Of a DNA stretch of 64,000 bases, positions 1 through 8,383 are shown in pieces. Under the pieces are notes generated by a model. That model was not told the DNA's origin. It did no database searches and saw only the letters and a list, made by a program, of their open reading frames with translations. Source of the DNA: Ruminococcus sp. (GTDB lineage Bacteria > Bacillota > Clostridia > Oscillospirales > Ruminococcaceae); NCBI GenBank assembly GCA_015066935.1, contig SVNK01000001.1:260500-324499 (forward strand), read 5' to 3'. The translations under genes were made by a program, and so were the position numbers. The first letter of the stretch is position 1. Every line of letters starts with the position of its first letter.

Positions 1-291
1 CACCACGCTGAAGAAGTATTCACCAGCTGGGGTGCCGAGACTCCCAATGCGTACACTGCCGATGAAATCACCGAAGCACTCAGAGCACTTGAAAACGAGG
101 AGCTTTACGGCATGGTGCTCAGAGCAAAGGGAATTGTTGCAGGCAAGGACGGTCAGTGGATACACTTTGATTATGTTCCCGGTGTACCCGATGTGCGTAC
201 AGGCTGTGCAGGCACAATCGGCAGACTGTGCGTAATCGGCTCAAAGCTTAACGAGTCCGCTGTCACCGAACTTTTCCGCATCAAGCAGTAA
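1..291 (+). CDS. CobW-family GTP-binding protein, C-terminal fragment
   Basis: Only the last 96 codons are inside the window; the frame is open at base 1 and stops at 289-291. The residues match the CobW C-terminal domain seen in COG0523 metallochaperone GTPases: a hydrophobic segment around LYGMVLRAKGIV, then GQWIHFDYVPG, and a final IGRLCVIGSKLN strand. The GTPase domain lies upstream of the window. The next gene, another CobW-like protein, starts 11 bases downstream behind its own AAGGAG, so the two are probably co-transcribed. Family knowledge suggests delivery or insertion of a metal such as zinc or cobalt. The substrate cannot be read from this fragment. Confidence 0.75.
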   Translation, partial: HHAEEVFTSWGAETPNAYTADEITEALRALENEELYGMVLRAKGIVAGKDGQWIHFDYVPGVPDVRTGCAGTIGRLCVIGSKLNESAVTELFRIKQ

Positions 292-302
292 GGAGTAATA
301 TT

Positions 303-1256
303 ATGGCTAAGAATCAGGATTTCCCTGTATATCTGTTCCTTGGTTTCCTTGAATCGGGTAAAACGAAGTTCATTCAGGAGACTCTTGAGGACAAACGCTT
401 CAACAACGGCGAAAAGACTCTCCTCCTCATCTGCGAGGAGGGCGTCGAGGAATATGATATGGACAAATTTCCCTCAAAGAACGTCTTTATCCGCACCGTC
501 GAGGACAAAAATGAACTTACCGAAGCAAATCTGCTCCGTTTTGTACATGAAACAGGTGCGACACGTGCCGTTGTGGAGTACAACGGTATGTGGCTCGTCA
601 ACGACCTCATAAACAATATGCCGGAGGACTGGGTCGTTTATCAGGTGATGACCTTTATCGACGCTTCAACTTTCCTCGGCTACAATGCAAACATGAGAAG
701 TCTTGTAGTGGACAAGCTCAATGTTTCCGAACTTGCAGTGTTCAACCGTGCCGAGAAGTCCATGGACGTCACTGAATTCCACAAGATTGTCCGTGGAGTC
801 AGCAGACGTGCCGAAATCGCCTACGAATACACCGACGGTACTGTTGCCTACGACGACATCGAGGACCCTCTCCCGTTTGATATTGAGGCTGACGAAATCG
901 TCATTAACGACGGCGATTACGCTCTTTTCTACCGTGACATCATGGAGGAGCCTGCAAAATACGACGGCAAAACAATTACCTTCAAGGGTACAACAGCACG
1001 CAACCCAAAATTCCCCGACAATACATTTGCTGTCGGCAGAAACGTGATGACCTGCTGTATTGACGATATACAGTTCTGCTGGTTTGTTACGGAAGCTGCC
1101 GACCTCTCAATGGTGAGAAGCAAGGGCTGGGTCATTGTAAAGGCGAAAATCAAGGTCGGCAAGCACAAGTTCTACAGGGGCAAGGGTCCCGTTCTTCATC
1201 TTATCGACATCACCGACGCAGCTCCTCCCGAAAGAGAAGTTGCCACTTTCTATTAA
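303..1256 (+). CDS. CobW-like GTPase fused to a DUF1980/YcgQ-like domain
   Basis: This 317-residue protein starts at ATG 303 behind AAGGAG. Residues 14-21 (GFLESGKT) form a P-loop like that of CobW proteins, but with Glu-Ser where GxxGAGKT is usual. VEYNGMW (91-97) sits where CobW has its E-x-x-G-x switch motif, and NRAE (148-151) replaces NKxD. The usual CxCC metal motif after the P-loop is absent. From about residue 208 the sequence changes to a domain resembling YcgQ/TIGR03943 (DUF1980): DGKTITFKGT, a FPDN-F pattern and the MTCC motif at 249-252. YcgQ partners a permease and is often linked with zinc-responsive genes, so a metal-handling role is inferred. The second domain assignment is from memory of the family. 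Confidence 0.7.
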   Translation: MAKNQDFPVYLFLGFLESGKTKFIQETLEDKRFNNGEKTLLLICEEGVEEYDMDKFPSKNVFIRTVEDKNELTEANLLRFVHETGATRAVVEYNGMWLVNDLINNMPEDWVVYQVMTFIDASTFLGYNANMRSLVVDKLNVSELAVFNRAEKSMDVTEFHKIVRGVSRRAEIAYEYTDGTVAYDDIEDPLPFDIEADEIVINDGDYALFYRDIMEEPAKYDGKTITFKGTTARNPKFPDNTFAVGRNVMTCCIDDIQFCWFVTEAADLSMVRSKGWVIVKAKIKVGKHKFYRGKGPVLHLIDITDAAPPEREVATFY

Positions 1257-1274
1257 TCATAAAGGAGTATCATC

Positions 1275-2714
1275 ATGAGCGGAAACATCAAAAGCTATGA
1301 AAGTCCCTTCTGCACACGCTATGCAAGCGAGGAAATGCAGTATATATTCTCGGCGGACAAGAAGTTCACAACATGGAGAAAGCTCTGGGTTGCACTTGCA
1401 AGAGCTGAAATGAAGCTCGGTCTTCCCGTGACTGAGGAGCAGGTAAAACAGCTTGAGGAGCACGTTTTCGATATTGACTACGACGTTGCTCAGGAACGTG
1501 AGAAAATCTGCCGTCACGACGTTATGGCTCACGTTTTTACCTACGGAAAGGCTTGTCCCGACGCCGCAGGTATCATCCACCTCGGAGCTACTTCGTGCTA
1601 TGTCGGCGACAATACCGACGTTATTATCATGCGTGACGCTCTGACGGTAGTCCGCAGAAAGCTCCTCAACGTAATGAACAATCTGGCGAAATTTGCCGAT
1701 GAATACAAGAATATGCCGTGTCTCGGCTACACTCACCTCCAGCCAGCACAGCTCACAACGGTCGGCAAGAGAGCAACTCTCTGGCTCAACGAGCTTCTCA
1801 TGGACTTCAATGACCTCGAATACAGAATTTCAACACTCAGTCTCCTCGGCTCAAAGGGTACAACAGGTACTCAGGCTTCGTTTATGGAGCTTTTCGAGGG
1901 CGATTCTTCCAAGGTTACCGAGCTTGAACGCATGATTGCACAGGAAATGGGCTTCGATAAGGTCGTTCCCGTTTCCGGTCAGACCTATTCACGCAAAATG
2001 GACTTCGGAGTTCTTTCCGTCCTCAGCTCGATTGCTCAGACAGCAAGCAAGTTCTCTTATGATATGCGTCTGCTCCAGAGCTTCAAGGAAATGGAGGAGC
2101 CTCGTGAAAAGAAGCAGATTGGTTCTTCCGCTATGGCTTACAAGCGTAATCCCATGAGATGTGAGAGAATTACCGCACTTTCACGCTATGTCATGATAGA
2201 CGCTCTTAACCCTGCTTTCACGGCAGGTACTCAGTGGTTTGAGAGAACCCTCGACGATTCCGCAAACAAGCGTATCAGCGTTGCAGAGGCTTTCCTCGGT
2301 GTTGACGCTATCCTCAATGTCATGATGAATGTTACTAACGGCATTGTCGTTTACCCCGAAATCATCCGCCGTCGTGTTATGGCAGAGCTTCCCTTCATGG
2401 CAAGCGAAAATATCATGATGGACGCTGTAAAGAAGGGCGGCGACCGTCAGGAGCTTCACGACAGAATTATGGACTACTCCATGATTGCAGGCGAGCAGGT
2501 GAAGGTCTACGGAAAGGAGAATAACCTCTGCGAGCTTATCCTCAACGACCCTATGTTCAGAATTACCCGCAGTGAGCTTGAAGCAGTCCTCAGACCCGAA
2601 AGCTATACGGGACGTTCTTCTCAGCAGGTTGACGAGTTCCTTTCGGAGTGTATCCGTCCCGTCCTTGAAGCAAATAAGGACATCCTCGGCGAAAGCTTTG
2701 ATATGAAGAATTAA
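1275..2714 (+). CDS. purB: Adenylosuccinate lyase
   Basis: This 479-residue cytosolic enzyme of the fumarase/aspartase superfamily catalyses two steps of purine synthesis: SAICAR to AICAR plus fumarate, and adenylosuccinate to AMP plus fumarate. The lyase signature GSSAMAYKRNPMRCE is intact, with the upstream conserved stretches HLGATSCYVGDN and TGTQASF. Length is normal. The start at 1275 follows AAAGGAG at 1261-1267. It lies 18 bases after the CobW-like gene and so may share its transcript, although it is about 31 kb from the main purine cluster on the other strand. Confidence 0.97.
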   Translation: MSGNIKSYESPFCTRYASEEMQYIFSADKKFTTWRKLWVALARAEMKLGLPVTEEQVKQLEEHVFDIDYDVAQEREKICRHDVMAHVFTYGKACPDAAGIIHLGATSCYVGDNTDVIIMRDALTVVRRKLLNVMNNLAKFADEYKNMPCLGYTHLQPAQLTTVGKRATLWLNELLMDFNDLEYRISTLSLLGSKGTTGTQASFMELFEGDSSKVTELERMIAQEMGFDKVVPVSGQTYSRKMDFGVLSVLSSIAQTASKFSYDMRLLQSFKEMEEPREKKQIGSSAMAYKRNPMRCERITALSRYVMIDALNPAFTAGTQWFERTLDDSANKRISVAEAFLGVDAILNVMMNVTNGIVVYPEIIRRRVMAELPFMASENIMMDAVKKGGDRQELHDRIMDYSMIAGEQVKVYGKENNLCELILNDPMFRITRSELEAVLRPESYTGRSSQQVDEFLSECIRPVLEANKDILGESFDMKN

Positions 2715-2739
2715 CCTGAACCGACCATACATGGCGGAT

Positions 2740-3063
2740 ATGTTCATAAAATTTGTAGGGGACGGCGTCCCGACGTCCCGTTAATACGGAACAATTTCAG
2801 ATGATTACGGACGACCAATGGTCGTCCCTACACGGTGAACATGTCGTGAAATTGTAGGGGCGAACTGTGTTCGCCCGTGAACAATCCGAAACGTCCCGAT
2901 AATTAATACGCATTATATGGATTTCCAATTATTGCGGAAGATTTTCAGATTGCGGACGACCAATGGTCGTCCCTACAATGTGGTTGGTGTCGTGATTGTA
3001 TAATTACGCATTATATGGGACGTCGGTAAGCCGTCCCCTTCAATTCTACGCAGCGTAGAATTG
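2740..3063. repeat. Array of short palindromic intergenic repeats, copy 1
   Basis: The 430 bases between purB and the next gene hold several GC-rich palindromes joined by AT-rich spacers: GGACGACCAATGGTCGTCC twice (about 2810 and 2953), GGGGCGAAC-tgt-GTTCGCCC (about 2858), a GGGACG-type palindrome near 2760, and GGGACGTCGGTAAGCCGTCC near 3017. A 44-base AT-rich unit starting CTACAATGTGGTTGGTGT follows the second GGACGACC palindrome and recurs twice at 3932-4085. The array ends in an 11-bp perfect hairpin (3041-3051 with 3053-3063). I see no gene in it. Confidence 0.8.
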
Positions 3064-3147
3064 GCTGTATATGGTGATTCTACGGTTCATGGGTGTACTT
3101 TCTCCCGATTATGTATTATACTTTTTCTTGAAAGGAGGGCGATGAGA

Positions 3148-3741
3148 ATGAACCAGATCAAAACAGGTAAATTCATCGCACAGATGAGAAAAGAAAAGGG
3201 AATGACTCAGAGACAGCTCGCTGACGAGCTCCTCATAAGCGACAAGACCGTTTCCAAATGGGAGACAGGCAAGGGTATGCCTGAGGTGTCGCTGATGATG
3301 CCTCTCTGCGAAGTTCTCGGCATAAACGTAAACGAGCTACTCACGGGCGAGCGTATCCCCGATGAGAGCTACAAGGAGAAAGCTGAGGAAACTATGATGG
3401 ATTTGATGAGAAACAAAAAAGGCAGAGGTAAAATTATTGCATTGATGATTCTGATATTGCTGCTTATGCTTGCACCTATGATTATCGTGGCTGTACTTAT
3501 AGAAATGTACGACCTTCCCGAAAAACTGGAAATCATTACGTTGATTCCGGCAATTATTGGTGCTGTGGTAATAATTTTCGTGGATTGCAGCGTCGGTTAT
3601 TACCAGTGCGAGGAGTGCGGTGAGAAATTTGTACCGAAATTCGGTGCGAACTACTTCTTTGCCTTTCACAAGCCCGATTCACGTAAAATACGCTGCCCGA
3701 AATGCGGTAAGAACTGCTGGTGTAAGCATAATCTTTATTGA
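3148..3741 (+). CDS. Membrane-anchored XRE-family regulator with zinc ribbon
   Basis: The protein has 197 residues. The N-terminal ~65 residues form an XRE/Cro helix-turn-helix, with core TQRQLADELLISDKTVSKWE and a typical LGINVNELLTGE end. Two hydrophobic segments follow (near residues 95-118 and 125-145), then a C-terminal zinc ribbon with two CxxC pairs (CEEC and CPKC). It is probably a membrane-bound DNA-binding regulator; the target is unknown. An upstream in-frame ATG at 3061 exists, but GGAGG at 3134-3138 is spaced 9 bases from ATG 3148, so that start was chosen. It stands alone between two palindromic repeat arrays. Confidence 0.8.
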   Translation: MNQIKTGKFIAQMRKEKGMTQRQLADELLISDKTVSKWETGKGMPEVSLMMPLCEVLGINVNELLTGERIPDESYKEKAEETMMDLMRNKKGRGKIIALMILILLLMLAPMIIVAVLIEMYDLPEKLEIITLIPAIIGAVVIIFVDCSVGYYQCEECGEKFVPKFGANYFFAFHKPDSRKIRCPKCGKNCWCKHNLY

Positions 3742-3744
3742 ATA

Positions 3745-4086
3745 ACGTCGGGACGACCAGTGGGCGTCCCTGCATTATAATACGCAGAATAGCCGTTTGT
3801 CGTAGGGGCGAACTGTGTTCGCCCGCATGATATATGAATTTTATGGGACGTCGTGGACGCCCACTGGTCGTCCTTGGTCGATGATATGATTACATATCAG
3901 GCAAAACGTTCATCGGACGACCACTGGTCGTCCCTACAATGTGGTTGGTGTAATGATTGTATAATTACGCATTATAGGGGCGTTTTGTTGGATTTTTGTA
4001 TTATTCGGACGGAATTTAACATACGGGCGAACAAAGTTCGCCCCTACAATATGGTTGGTATCATAATTATATAATTACGCATTACA
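3745..4086. repeat. Array of short palindromic intergenic repeats, copy 2
   Basis: The 365 bases between the regulator and rimM contain the same repeat units as the array on the other side of the regulator: GGACGACCA-type palindromes (about 3752, 3857-3873, 3915), GGGGCGAAC-tgt-GTTCGCCC (about 3805) and GGGCGAAC-aaa-GTTCGCCC (about 4025). Two copies of the 44-base AT-rich unit ending TATAATTACGCATTA are at 3932-3976 and 4044-4085. No gene is visible. The last unit ends about 20 bases before the rimM start, so part of it lies in the rimM leader. Confidence 0.8.
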
Positions 4087-4107
4087 AATTAAAAAACGGG
4101 AGGTTAT

Positions 4108-4611
4108 ATGAAAAAACAATATCTTGAAGCAGGAAAAATAGTCACGACCCACGGCATAAAGGGCGAGGTAAAGATAATGCCCTACTGCGATTCGGCGGAG
4201 CTTCTTGCGGAGTTCGACAGGCTGTTTATCGGTAAGAATCACGACGAAATCATCGTGGAGCGTGCAAGGGTTCAGAAGAACATGGTCATTGCGAAGCTTG
4301 AGGGGATAAATACTCCCGAAGAAGCTGAAAAGCTCCGCAATAAAATGCTTTTTATGCACCGTGACGACCTCGAACTCGACGACGACACCTACTTCATCCA
4401 GGACCTCATCGGCATGGAGGTCAAAGACGCCGACTCCGACGTTCTGTACGGTAAAATTGCCGATGTTATGCAGACAGGTGCAAACGACGTCTATGTTGTC
4501 AGAGGTGAGGAGAGGGAGTACCTCGTGCCTGCAATCGCAGATGTTGTCATCTCAACCGACCTCGACAGCAATATAATGACAATTCGTCCGCTTGACGGGC
4601 TTTTTGACTGA
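4108..4611 (+). CDS. rimM: Ribosome maturation factor RimM
   Basis: This 167-residue protein is needed for maturation of the head of the 30S subunit, where it binds ribosomal protein S19. The N-terminal RimM barrel opens with AGKIVTTHGIKGEVKI, a family hallmark. The C-terminal PRC barrel (about 95-165) contains the expected FIQDLIGMEV and YLVPAIADVV patterns. The ATG follows GGGAGG. A lipoprotein gene comes 14 bases later and trmD follows, which is the common rimM-trmD order with an insertion. Confidence 0.96.
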   Translation: MKKQYLEAGKIVTTHGIKGEVKIMPYCDSAELLAEFDRLFIGKNHDEIIVERARVQKNMVIAKLEGINTPEEAEKLRNKMLFMHRDDLELDDDTYFIQDLIGMEVKDADSDVLYGKIADVMQTGANDVYVVRGEEREYLVPAIADVVISTDLDSNIMTIRPLDGLFD

Positions 4612-4625
4612 TAAAGGAGAAAATC

Positions 4626-5186
4626 ATGAGAAAAAACAGGATTTTAAGTGCTTTGCTTGCAGCCGGTATTGCATTCACACTGACAGGCTGCGGAAGCAAA
4701 AGTTCAGATTCATCTGCAAAGGAAGAAAGCTCCGCCGCTTATACTACGGCAGAGCTTGCAGAAAAAATATCCATATGCGGAAAACAGCTGAAAAGTCCGC
4801 TTACTTTTGCGGATTTCGGCGAAGGTTTCACGCTTGATTCCTATGCTCAGGACAGTGCCACGGGTGCTATGATAGACCTTTTCTACAACGGCGAGCTTGT
4901 CTGTGCCCTTGATTATCACTGCTCTCCCGACGAAATTGACGATAATCAGAAAATCGCAGGTATCTACTTTACAGCAAATGATTTCAACAAAGAAAAAATA
5001 TCCCTGAACGGCTTTACCGCAAACGATAAAATTGAAGTTCTTGAGGAAAAACTCGGTGCTCCGACCGCTTCAAACAAGACTGTTTATACATATGATACAA
5101 GCGATAACGGCAAGCTTGAAGTTATCGACATGCCTGACGGTTCTATACATTCTATCGTTTTCATAATGGAGCCTCATGAAAAATAA
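4626..5186 (+). CDS. Putative lipoprotein between rimM and trmD
   Basis: This 186-residue protein of unknown function has a lysine/arginine start, a hydrophobic h-region and the lipobox LTGC at about residues 18-21. It is therefore predicted to be exported and lipid-anchored on the outer face of the membrane. A short Ser/Asp/Lys-rich tether follows, then a ~150-residue domain I do not recognise, with FADFGEGFTLDSY and a C-terminal GKLEVIDMPDGSI strand pair. AAAGGAG precedes the ATG. Its place between two RNA-modification genes suggests shared transcription rather than shared function. Confidence 0.8.
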   Translation: MRKNRILSALLAAGIAFTLTGCGSKSSDSSAKEESSAAYTTAELAEKISICGKQLKSPLTFADFGEGFTLDSYAQDSATGAMIDLFYNGELVCALDYHCSPDEIDDNQKIAGIYFTANDFNKEKISLNGFTANDKIEVLEEKLGAPTASNKTVYTYDTSDNGKLEVIDMPDGSIHSIVFIMEPHEK

Positions 5187-5206
5187 CGTCTGAAACAGGA
5201 GTTACT

Positions 5207-5908
5207 ATGAATATTACAATCGCAACCCTTTTCCCCGAAATGTGCGAGGCTGTACTCGGTGAGAGCATCATCGGCAGAGCACGCAAATCGGGAGCCATTA
5301 CCCTTAACTGCCGCCAGATACGTGAATACACTCAGGACAAGCACCGCCGTGTGGACGATACTCCCTATGGCGGAGGAATGGGCATGGTGATGCAGTGCGA
5401 GCCGATTTACAACTGCTACAAGGCGGTCTGTGACGAGCTTGGTACAAAACCGCATACAATATATATGTCTCCCAAGGGCAAGGTGCTCGACCAGAACAAG
5501 GCTGTTGAGCTTTCGAAAATGGACAATATCCTCATCATATGCGGTCACTACGAGGGCGTTGACCAGCGTATAATCGACAAAATAGTTGACGAGGAAATCT
5601 CCGTCGGGGACTATGTCCTCACAGGCGGCGAGCTTCCTGCGATGGTGCTTGTGGACGCTGTTGCGAGAATGTGCAGAGGAGTCCTCTCGGACGACGTCTG
5701 CTTCACCGACGAGAGCATTTACAGTGGTCTGCTTGAATATCCGCACTACACACGTCCCGAGGTCTGGGAGGGCGAGGCAGTACCTTCGGTACTTCTTTCG
5801 GGTCACCACAAGAACATTGAAAAATGGCGTCTTGAGCAGTCGCTGAAGCTTACAGAGGAGCGTCGTCCCGACCTTCTGGAAAAATACAACTCCGAAAAAA
5901 GTGAATAA
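5207..5908 (+). CDS. trmD: tRNA (guanine37-N1)-methyltransferase
   Basis: This 233-residue SPOUT-class enzyme methylates G37 of tRNAs reading CNN and some other codons, using S-adenosylmethionine, and so prevents frameshifting. The family motifs are intact: DDTPYGGGMGMVMQCEP (50-66), CGHYEGVDQR (111-120) and SVGDYVLTGGELPAM (131-145), the last two forming the trefoil-knot cofactor site. It starts behind CAGGAG and ends the rimM-lipoprotein-trmD run. Confidence 0.97.
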   Translation: MNITIATLFPEMCEAVLGESIIGRARKSGAITLNCRQIREYTQDKHRRVDDTPYGGGMGMVMQCEPIYNCYKAVCDELGTKPHTIYMSPKGKVLDQNKAVELSKMDNILIICGHYEGVDQRIIDKIVDEEISVGDYVLTGGELPAMVLVDAVARMCRGVLSDDVCFTDESIYSGLLEYPHYTRPEVWEGEAVPSVLLSGHHKNIEKWRLEQSLKLTEERRPDLLEKYNSEKSE

Positions 5909-6124
5909 AAGGATTTTTTCCCATAAATTCTCAATATCAACCTGCTTGTTTACTCTCAGTTATAAACATTTAATATAATACAATGTTGAAAGTTGTGAAA
6001 CTTTACCAACGATTATCAACATTTTTTTGTGGTGATAATTCACAAGCAGAGCGAATAAAAGTCGTTCACAATTTATCTAAATGTAGAATTTAGCGAAAAG
6101 TATGAGGAAAAAGCCAAAAATCCG
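5909..6124. other. Gene-free AT-rich region upstream of HPr
   Basis: No coding sequence is visible. At 5984-6025 there are nested inverted repeats: GTTG-AA-AGTT-gtga-AACT-TTAC-CAAC, inside a wider TGTTGA...TCAACA pair. A TATAAT at 5974-5979 lies just upstream without a good -35. This may be an operator or a transcript leader, but the evidence is weak. Confidence 0.35.
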
Positions 6125-6153
6125 TTGACTATGCGGATTTTTGATTGTATAAT
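6125..6153 (+). promoter_or_regulatory. Promoter of the HPr gene
   Basis: TTGACT (6125-6130) and TATAAT (6148-6153) are separated by exactly 17 bases. This fits a housekeeping sigma-A promoter. The predicted leader before the HPr ATG is about 70 bases. Confidence 0.75.
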
Positions 6154-6229
6154 GAGTTATAGCAATTGAATTACTTGCAATAAAGTCGGCAGTAAACTGT
6201 CGATTATAAAGAGAATAGGAGAGTTGTAT

Positions 6230-6502
6230 ATGTTTGTAAGAGAGGTAATGGTTAAGAATCAGGTTGGACTTCACGCAAGACCTGCAACCTTCTTTATTCA
6301 GAAGGCTAATGAGTTCAAGTCATCAATCTGGATTGAGAAAGAGGACCGCAGAGTCAATGCCAAGAGTCTTCTTGGAATCCTTTCACTCGGTATCGTTGGC
6401 GGCACAACTGTAAAGGTTATTGCTGACGGCGCAGACGAGAAGGCTGCAGTTGACGCTCTTATCGAGCTTGTTGACAGCGGTTTCAGCGAGGAAAGCAGAT
6501 AA
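6230..6502 (+). CDS. HPr family phosphocarrier protein
   Basis: This 90-residue protein is a phosphocarrier of the sugar phosphotransferase system and, in Firmicutes, a co-repressor through CcpA. Both control residues are present: His15 in NQVGLHARPA, and Ser46 in NAKSLLGILSLG, the site of HPr kinase. This separates it from Crh, which lacks the histidine. An in-frame TTG at 6224 is possible, but AGGAGAG at 6217-6223 is placed for ATG 6230. It is monocistronic, with its own promoter and terminator. No PTS enzyme I or permease gene is in the window. Confidence 0.92.
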   Translation: MFVREVMVKNQVGLHARPATFFIQKANEFKSSIWIEKEDRRVNAKSLLGILSLGIVGGTTVKVIADGADEKAAVDALIELVDSGFSEESR

Positions 6503-6516
6503 TTACTTTATGTAAA

Positions 6517-6550
6517 GGGCGTTACATTGTAACGCCCCGTTTTGTTTTTA
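6517..6550 (+). terminator. Rho-independent terminator after HPr
   Basis: A perfect 9-bp stem GGGCGTTAC (6517-6525) / GTAACGCCC (6529-6537) with a 3-base loop is followed by a T-rich tract. It lies between the convergent HPr and SpoIVB genes. Confidence 0.85.
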
Positions 6551-6557
6551 CTCACTG

Positions 6558-7778
6558 TCAGCCGTCAAGCGATTCTATCATGTTTTCCGCAAAAATACCG
6601 TATCCCCGTGTAGGGTCGGCTACGAAAACGTGCGTGACGGCTCCGATGAGCTTCCCGTTCTGGATTATGGGACTCCCACTCATCCCCTGTACGATACCGC
6701 CTGTCTCATCAATCAGACGAGGGTCGGTAATCCGTATTACCATGTTTTTGTTGGGACTTTTACTGCTGTAATCAATGCTTTCAATCTCAACAGTGTACCT
6801 TTCGGGCGACTCTCCGTGTACCGTAGACAGAATCTCCGCACTGCCCGTTGTCACATCCTGACGGAACCCCATTCTGTATTGTGTCCCGTGCGTACAGAGC
6901 TCCGTGAGAGCCTCGTCAGAGAGTGTCCCGAAGATACCGCATTCGTTGTTTGTGCAGAGCGTTCCATAGGACTCGCCGTCAATAAAACGTCCCCGAAGCT
7001 CTCCCGGAACACCCTTCATGCCCTTTTTCGCTTCGTTTATCTCGACGGGAACTGCTTCTCCGCTTTGTATGGGGACAAGCTCTCCCGTATCCGAATCGCA
7101 GACAGGATGACCAAGACCTGCAAACTGTCCCGTAGCCTTGTTTACGAAGGTCATCGTGCCGATTCCCGCAATGCTGTCACGTACCCACATTCCGCCACGC
7201 CATTTGCCGCTTGACTTCGATTTCACGGGAATGATTTCCGTTGTAAAGCAGCTGTCGTCACGGTCTACCGAGAGTGTTACGGGTCTGCCGCCGCTTCTGC
7301 CGATTATTTCCTGAAGATGACCGTTGGAAGTGACCTTCTGACCGTCCGCAAGACGAATTACGTCGCCTACTTTTATCCCTGCACTTTTCGCAGGATAGGT
7401 AATTTCTCCGCTTTCCGCATCAATTCCGCCAATCTCGGTGACCATTACCCCCTCCATGACAAGCTTAATGCCGAAGGGACTTCCTCCCGCAACAAGCACA
7501 GGTGCAGGTCTTTCGTGGACTTCAACCGATTTTACGGGGATTGCTCCGAACAGCGACAGTGTCACCCTGCCTTCGGACGTGACCGCCTCCGCAGCCGCAA
7601 ACGGTGAGCCACAGCACCTTATTTCAGGATATTCCGCAATTTTAAGACCGCTTACTGCCTCTGCCGAAACATTTTCGGGCAGAATGTGCGAGTAATATCC
7701 TGCTGTACCGAATACGCCTCCAAAAGCTGCACACAATACAACAGCAACGACTTTTCTGAGCCTTTCCTTAAATTTCAA
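6558..7778 (-). CDS. spoIVB: SpoIVB-type serine peptidase with PDZ domain
   Basis: This 406-residue protein has an N-terminal membrane/signal segment (about 8-30), a PDZ domain (about 105-175) and an S55 peptidase domain. His224 in FAGLGHPVCD and the serines of GMSGSP (365-370) match the catalytic positions of Bacillus SpoIVB, and Asp352 or Asp357 could complete the triad. In Bacillus, SpoIVB is secreted from the forespore and triggers pro-sigma-K processing through SpoIVFA/SpoIVFB. Length and architecture are typical. In Bacillus it sits next to spo0A; here neither neighbour is a sporulation gene. Whether this organism sporulates cannot be told from the window. Confidence 0.92.
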   Translation of the reverse strand: MKFKERLRKVVAVVLCAAFGGVFGTAGYYSHILPENVSAEAVSGLKIAEYPEIRCCGSPFAAAEAVTSEGRVTLSLFGAIPVKSVEVHERPAPVLVAGGSPFGIKLVMEGVMVTEIGGIDAESGEITYPAKSAGIKVGDVIRLADGQKVTSNGHLQEIIGRSGGRPVTLSVDRDDSCFTTEIIPVKSKSSGKWRGGMWVRDSIAGIGTMTFVNKATGQFAGLGHPVCDSDTGELVPIQSGEAVPVEINEAKKGMKGVPGELRGRFIDGESYGTLCTNNECGIFGTLSDEALTELCTHGTQYRMGFRQDVTTGSAEILSTVHGESPERYTVEIESIDYSSKSPNKNMVIRITDPRLIDETGGIVQGMSGSPIIQNGKLIGAVTHVFVADPTRGYGIFAENMIESLDG

Positions 7779-7894
7779 TTTTTCACATCCTTCTATTATA
7801 TTCCCCGAATCCCGATAATATTATTCGTCGAAGCGGATTTATTATAACAGAGAATCCGACGCAGTTTTTTTTCATAAATTTTTAGGAGTATACC

Positions 7895-8380
7895 ATGAAA
7901 ACCAGACAGAATCTTCCGAAAAAAAAGCAGTCTGCCGCTATGACAGCCGCAAAAGTCGTCATGCTTGTCCTGACAGCCGTATATCCGCTTTTTATGACGC
8001 TTATGACGGCGGCAGGTATTCTCACCCATAGAAGTTCGTACGGCTTTTACGTGACGGGTATGGCTGTCCTGCTGATTGTCTCGGGAGTATCCGTGACGAC
8101 AGGTGTGATTCTTGCTCTGCCAAGGAAAAAACTGACGAGTCTTGTTTCACTCTCCCCCACCGTCTGCGGACTCACGCTCTGCCTTGTGACCCTCAGCAGA
8201 CTTTCAGCCTATGCCGACGAACACGGCTGGACTGCCTCGGGAATGTACAGCGGAACCGTCGTGAGCGATATGTATAAATCAAGACTCCTCCCTGTTGTTT
8301 TTCCTGCCGCAATCGCTGTTGTTGTCGCCGTAATTCAGGCGTTTTTCTGCGATTGCAGTAAAAAAAACGTACACTCTTAA
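7895..8380 (+). CDS. Small multi-pass membrane protein, unknown
   Basis: The protein has 161 residues with a basic N-terminus (MKTRQNLPKKKQ) and about four hydrophobic segments (near 18-42, 50-73, 82-100 and 133-152), so an inner-membrane protein is predicted. I recognise no family. AGGAG is well placed before the ATG. It is divergent from spoIVB across about 115 bases. The palindromic element E1 begins immediately after its stop codon. Confidence 0.65.
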   Translation: MKTRQNLPKKKQSAAMTAAKVVMLVLTAVYPLFMTLMTAAGILTHRSSYGFYVTGMAVLLIVSGVSVTTGVILALPRKKLTSLVSLSPTVCGLTLCLVTLSRLSAYADEHGWTASGMYSGTVVSDMYKSRLLPVVFPAAIAVVVAVIQAFFCDCSKKNVHS

Positions 8381-8383
8381 CAG

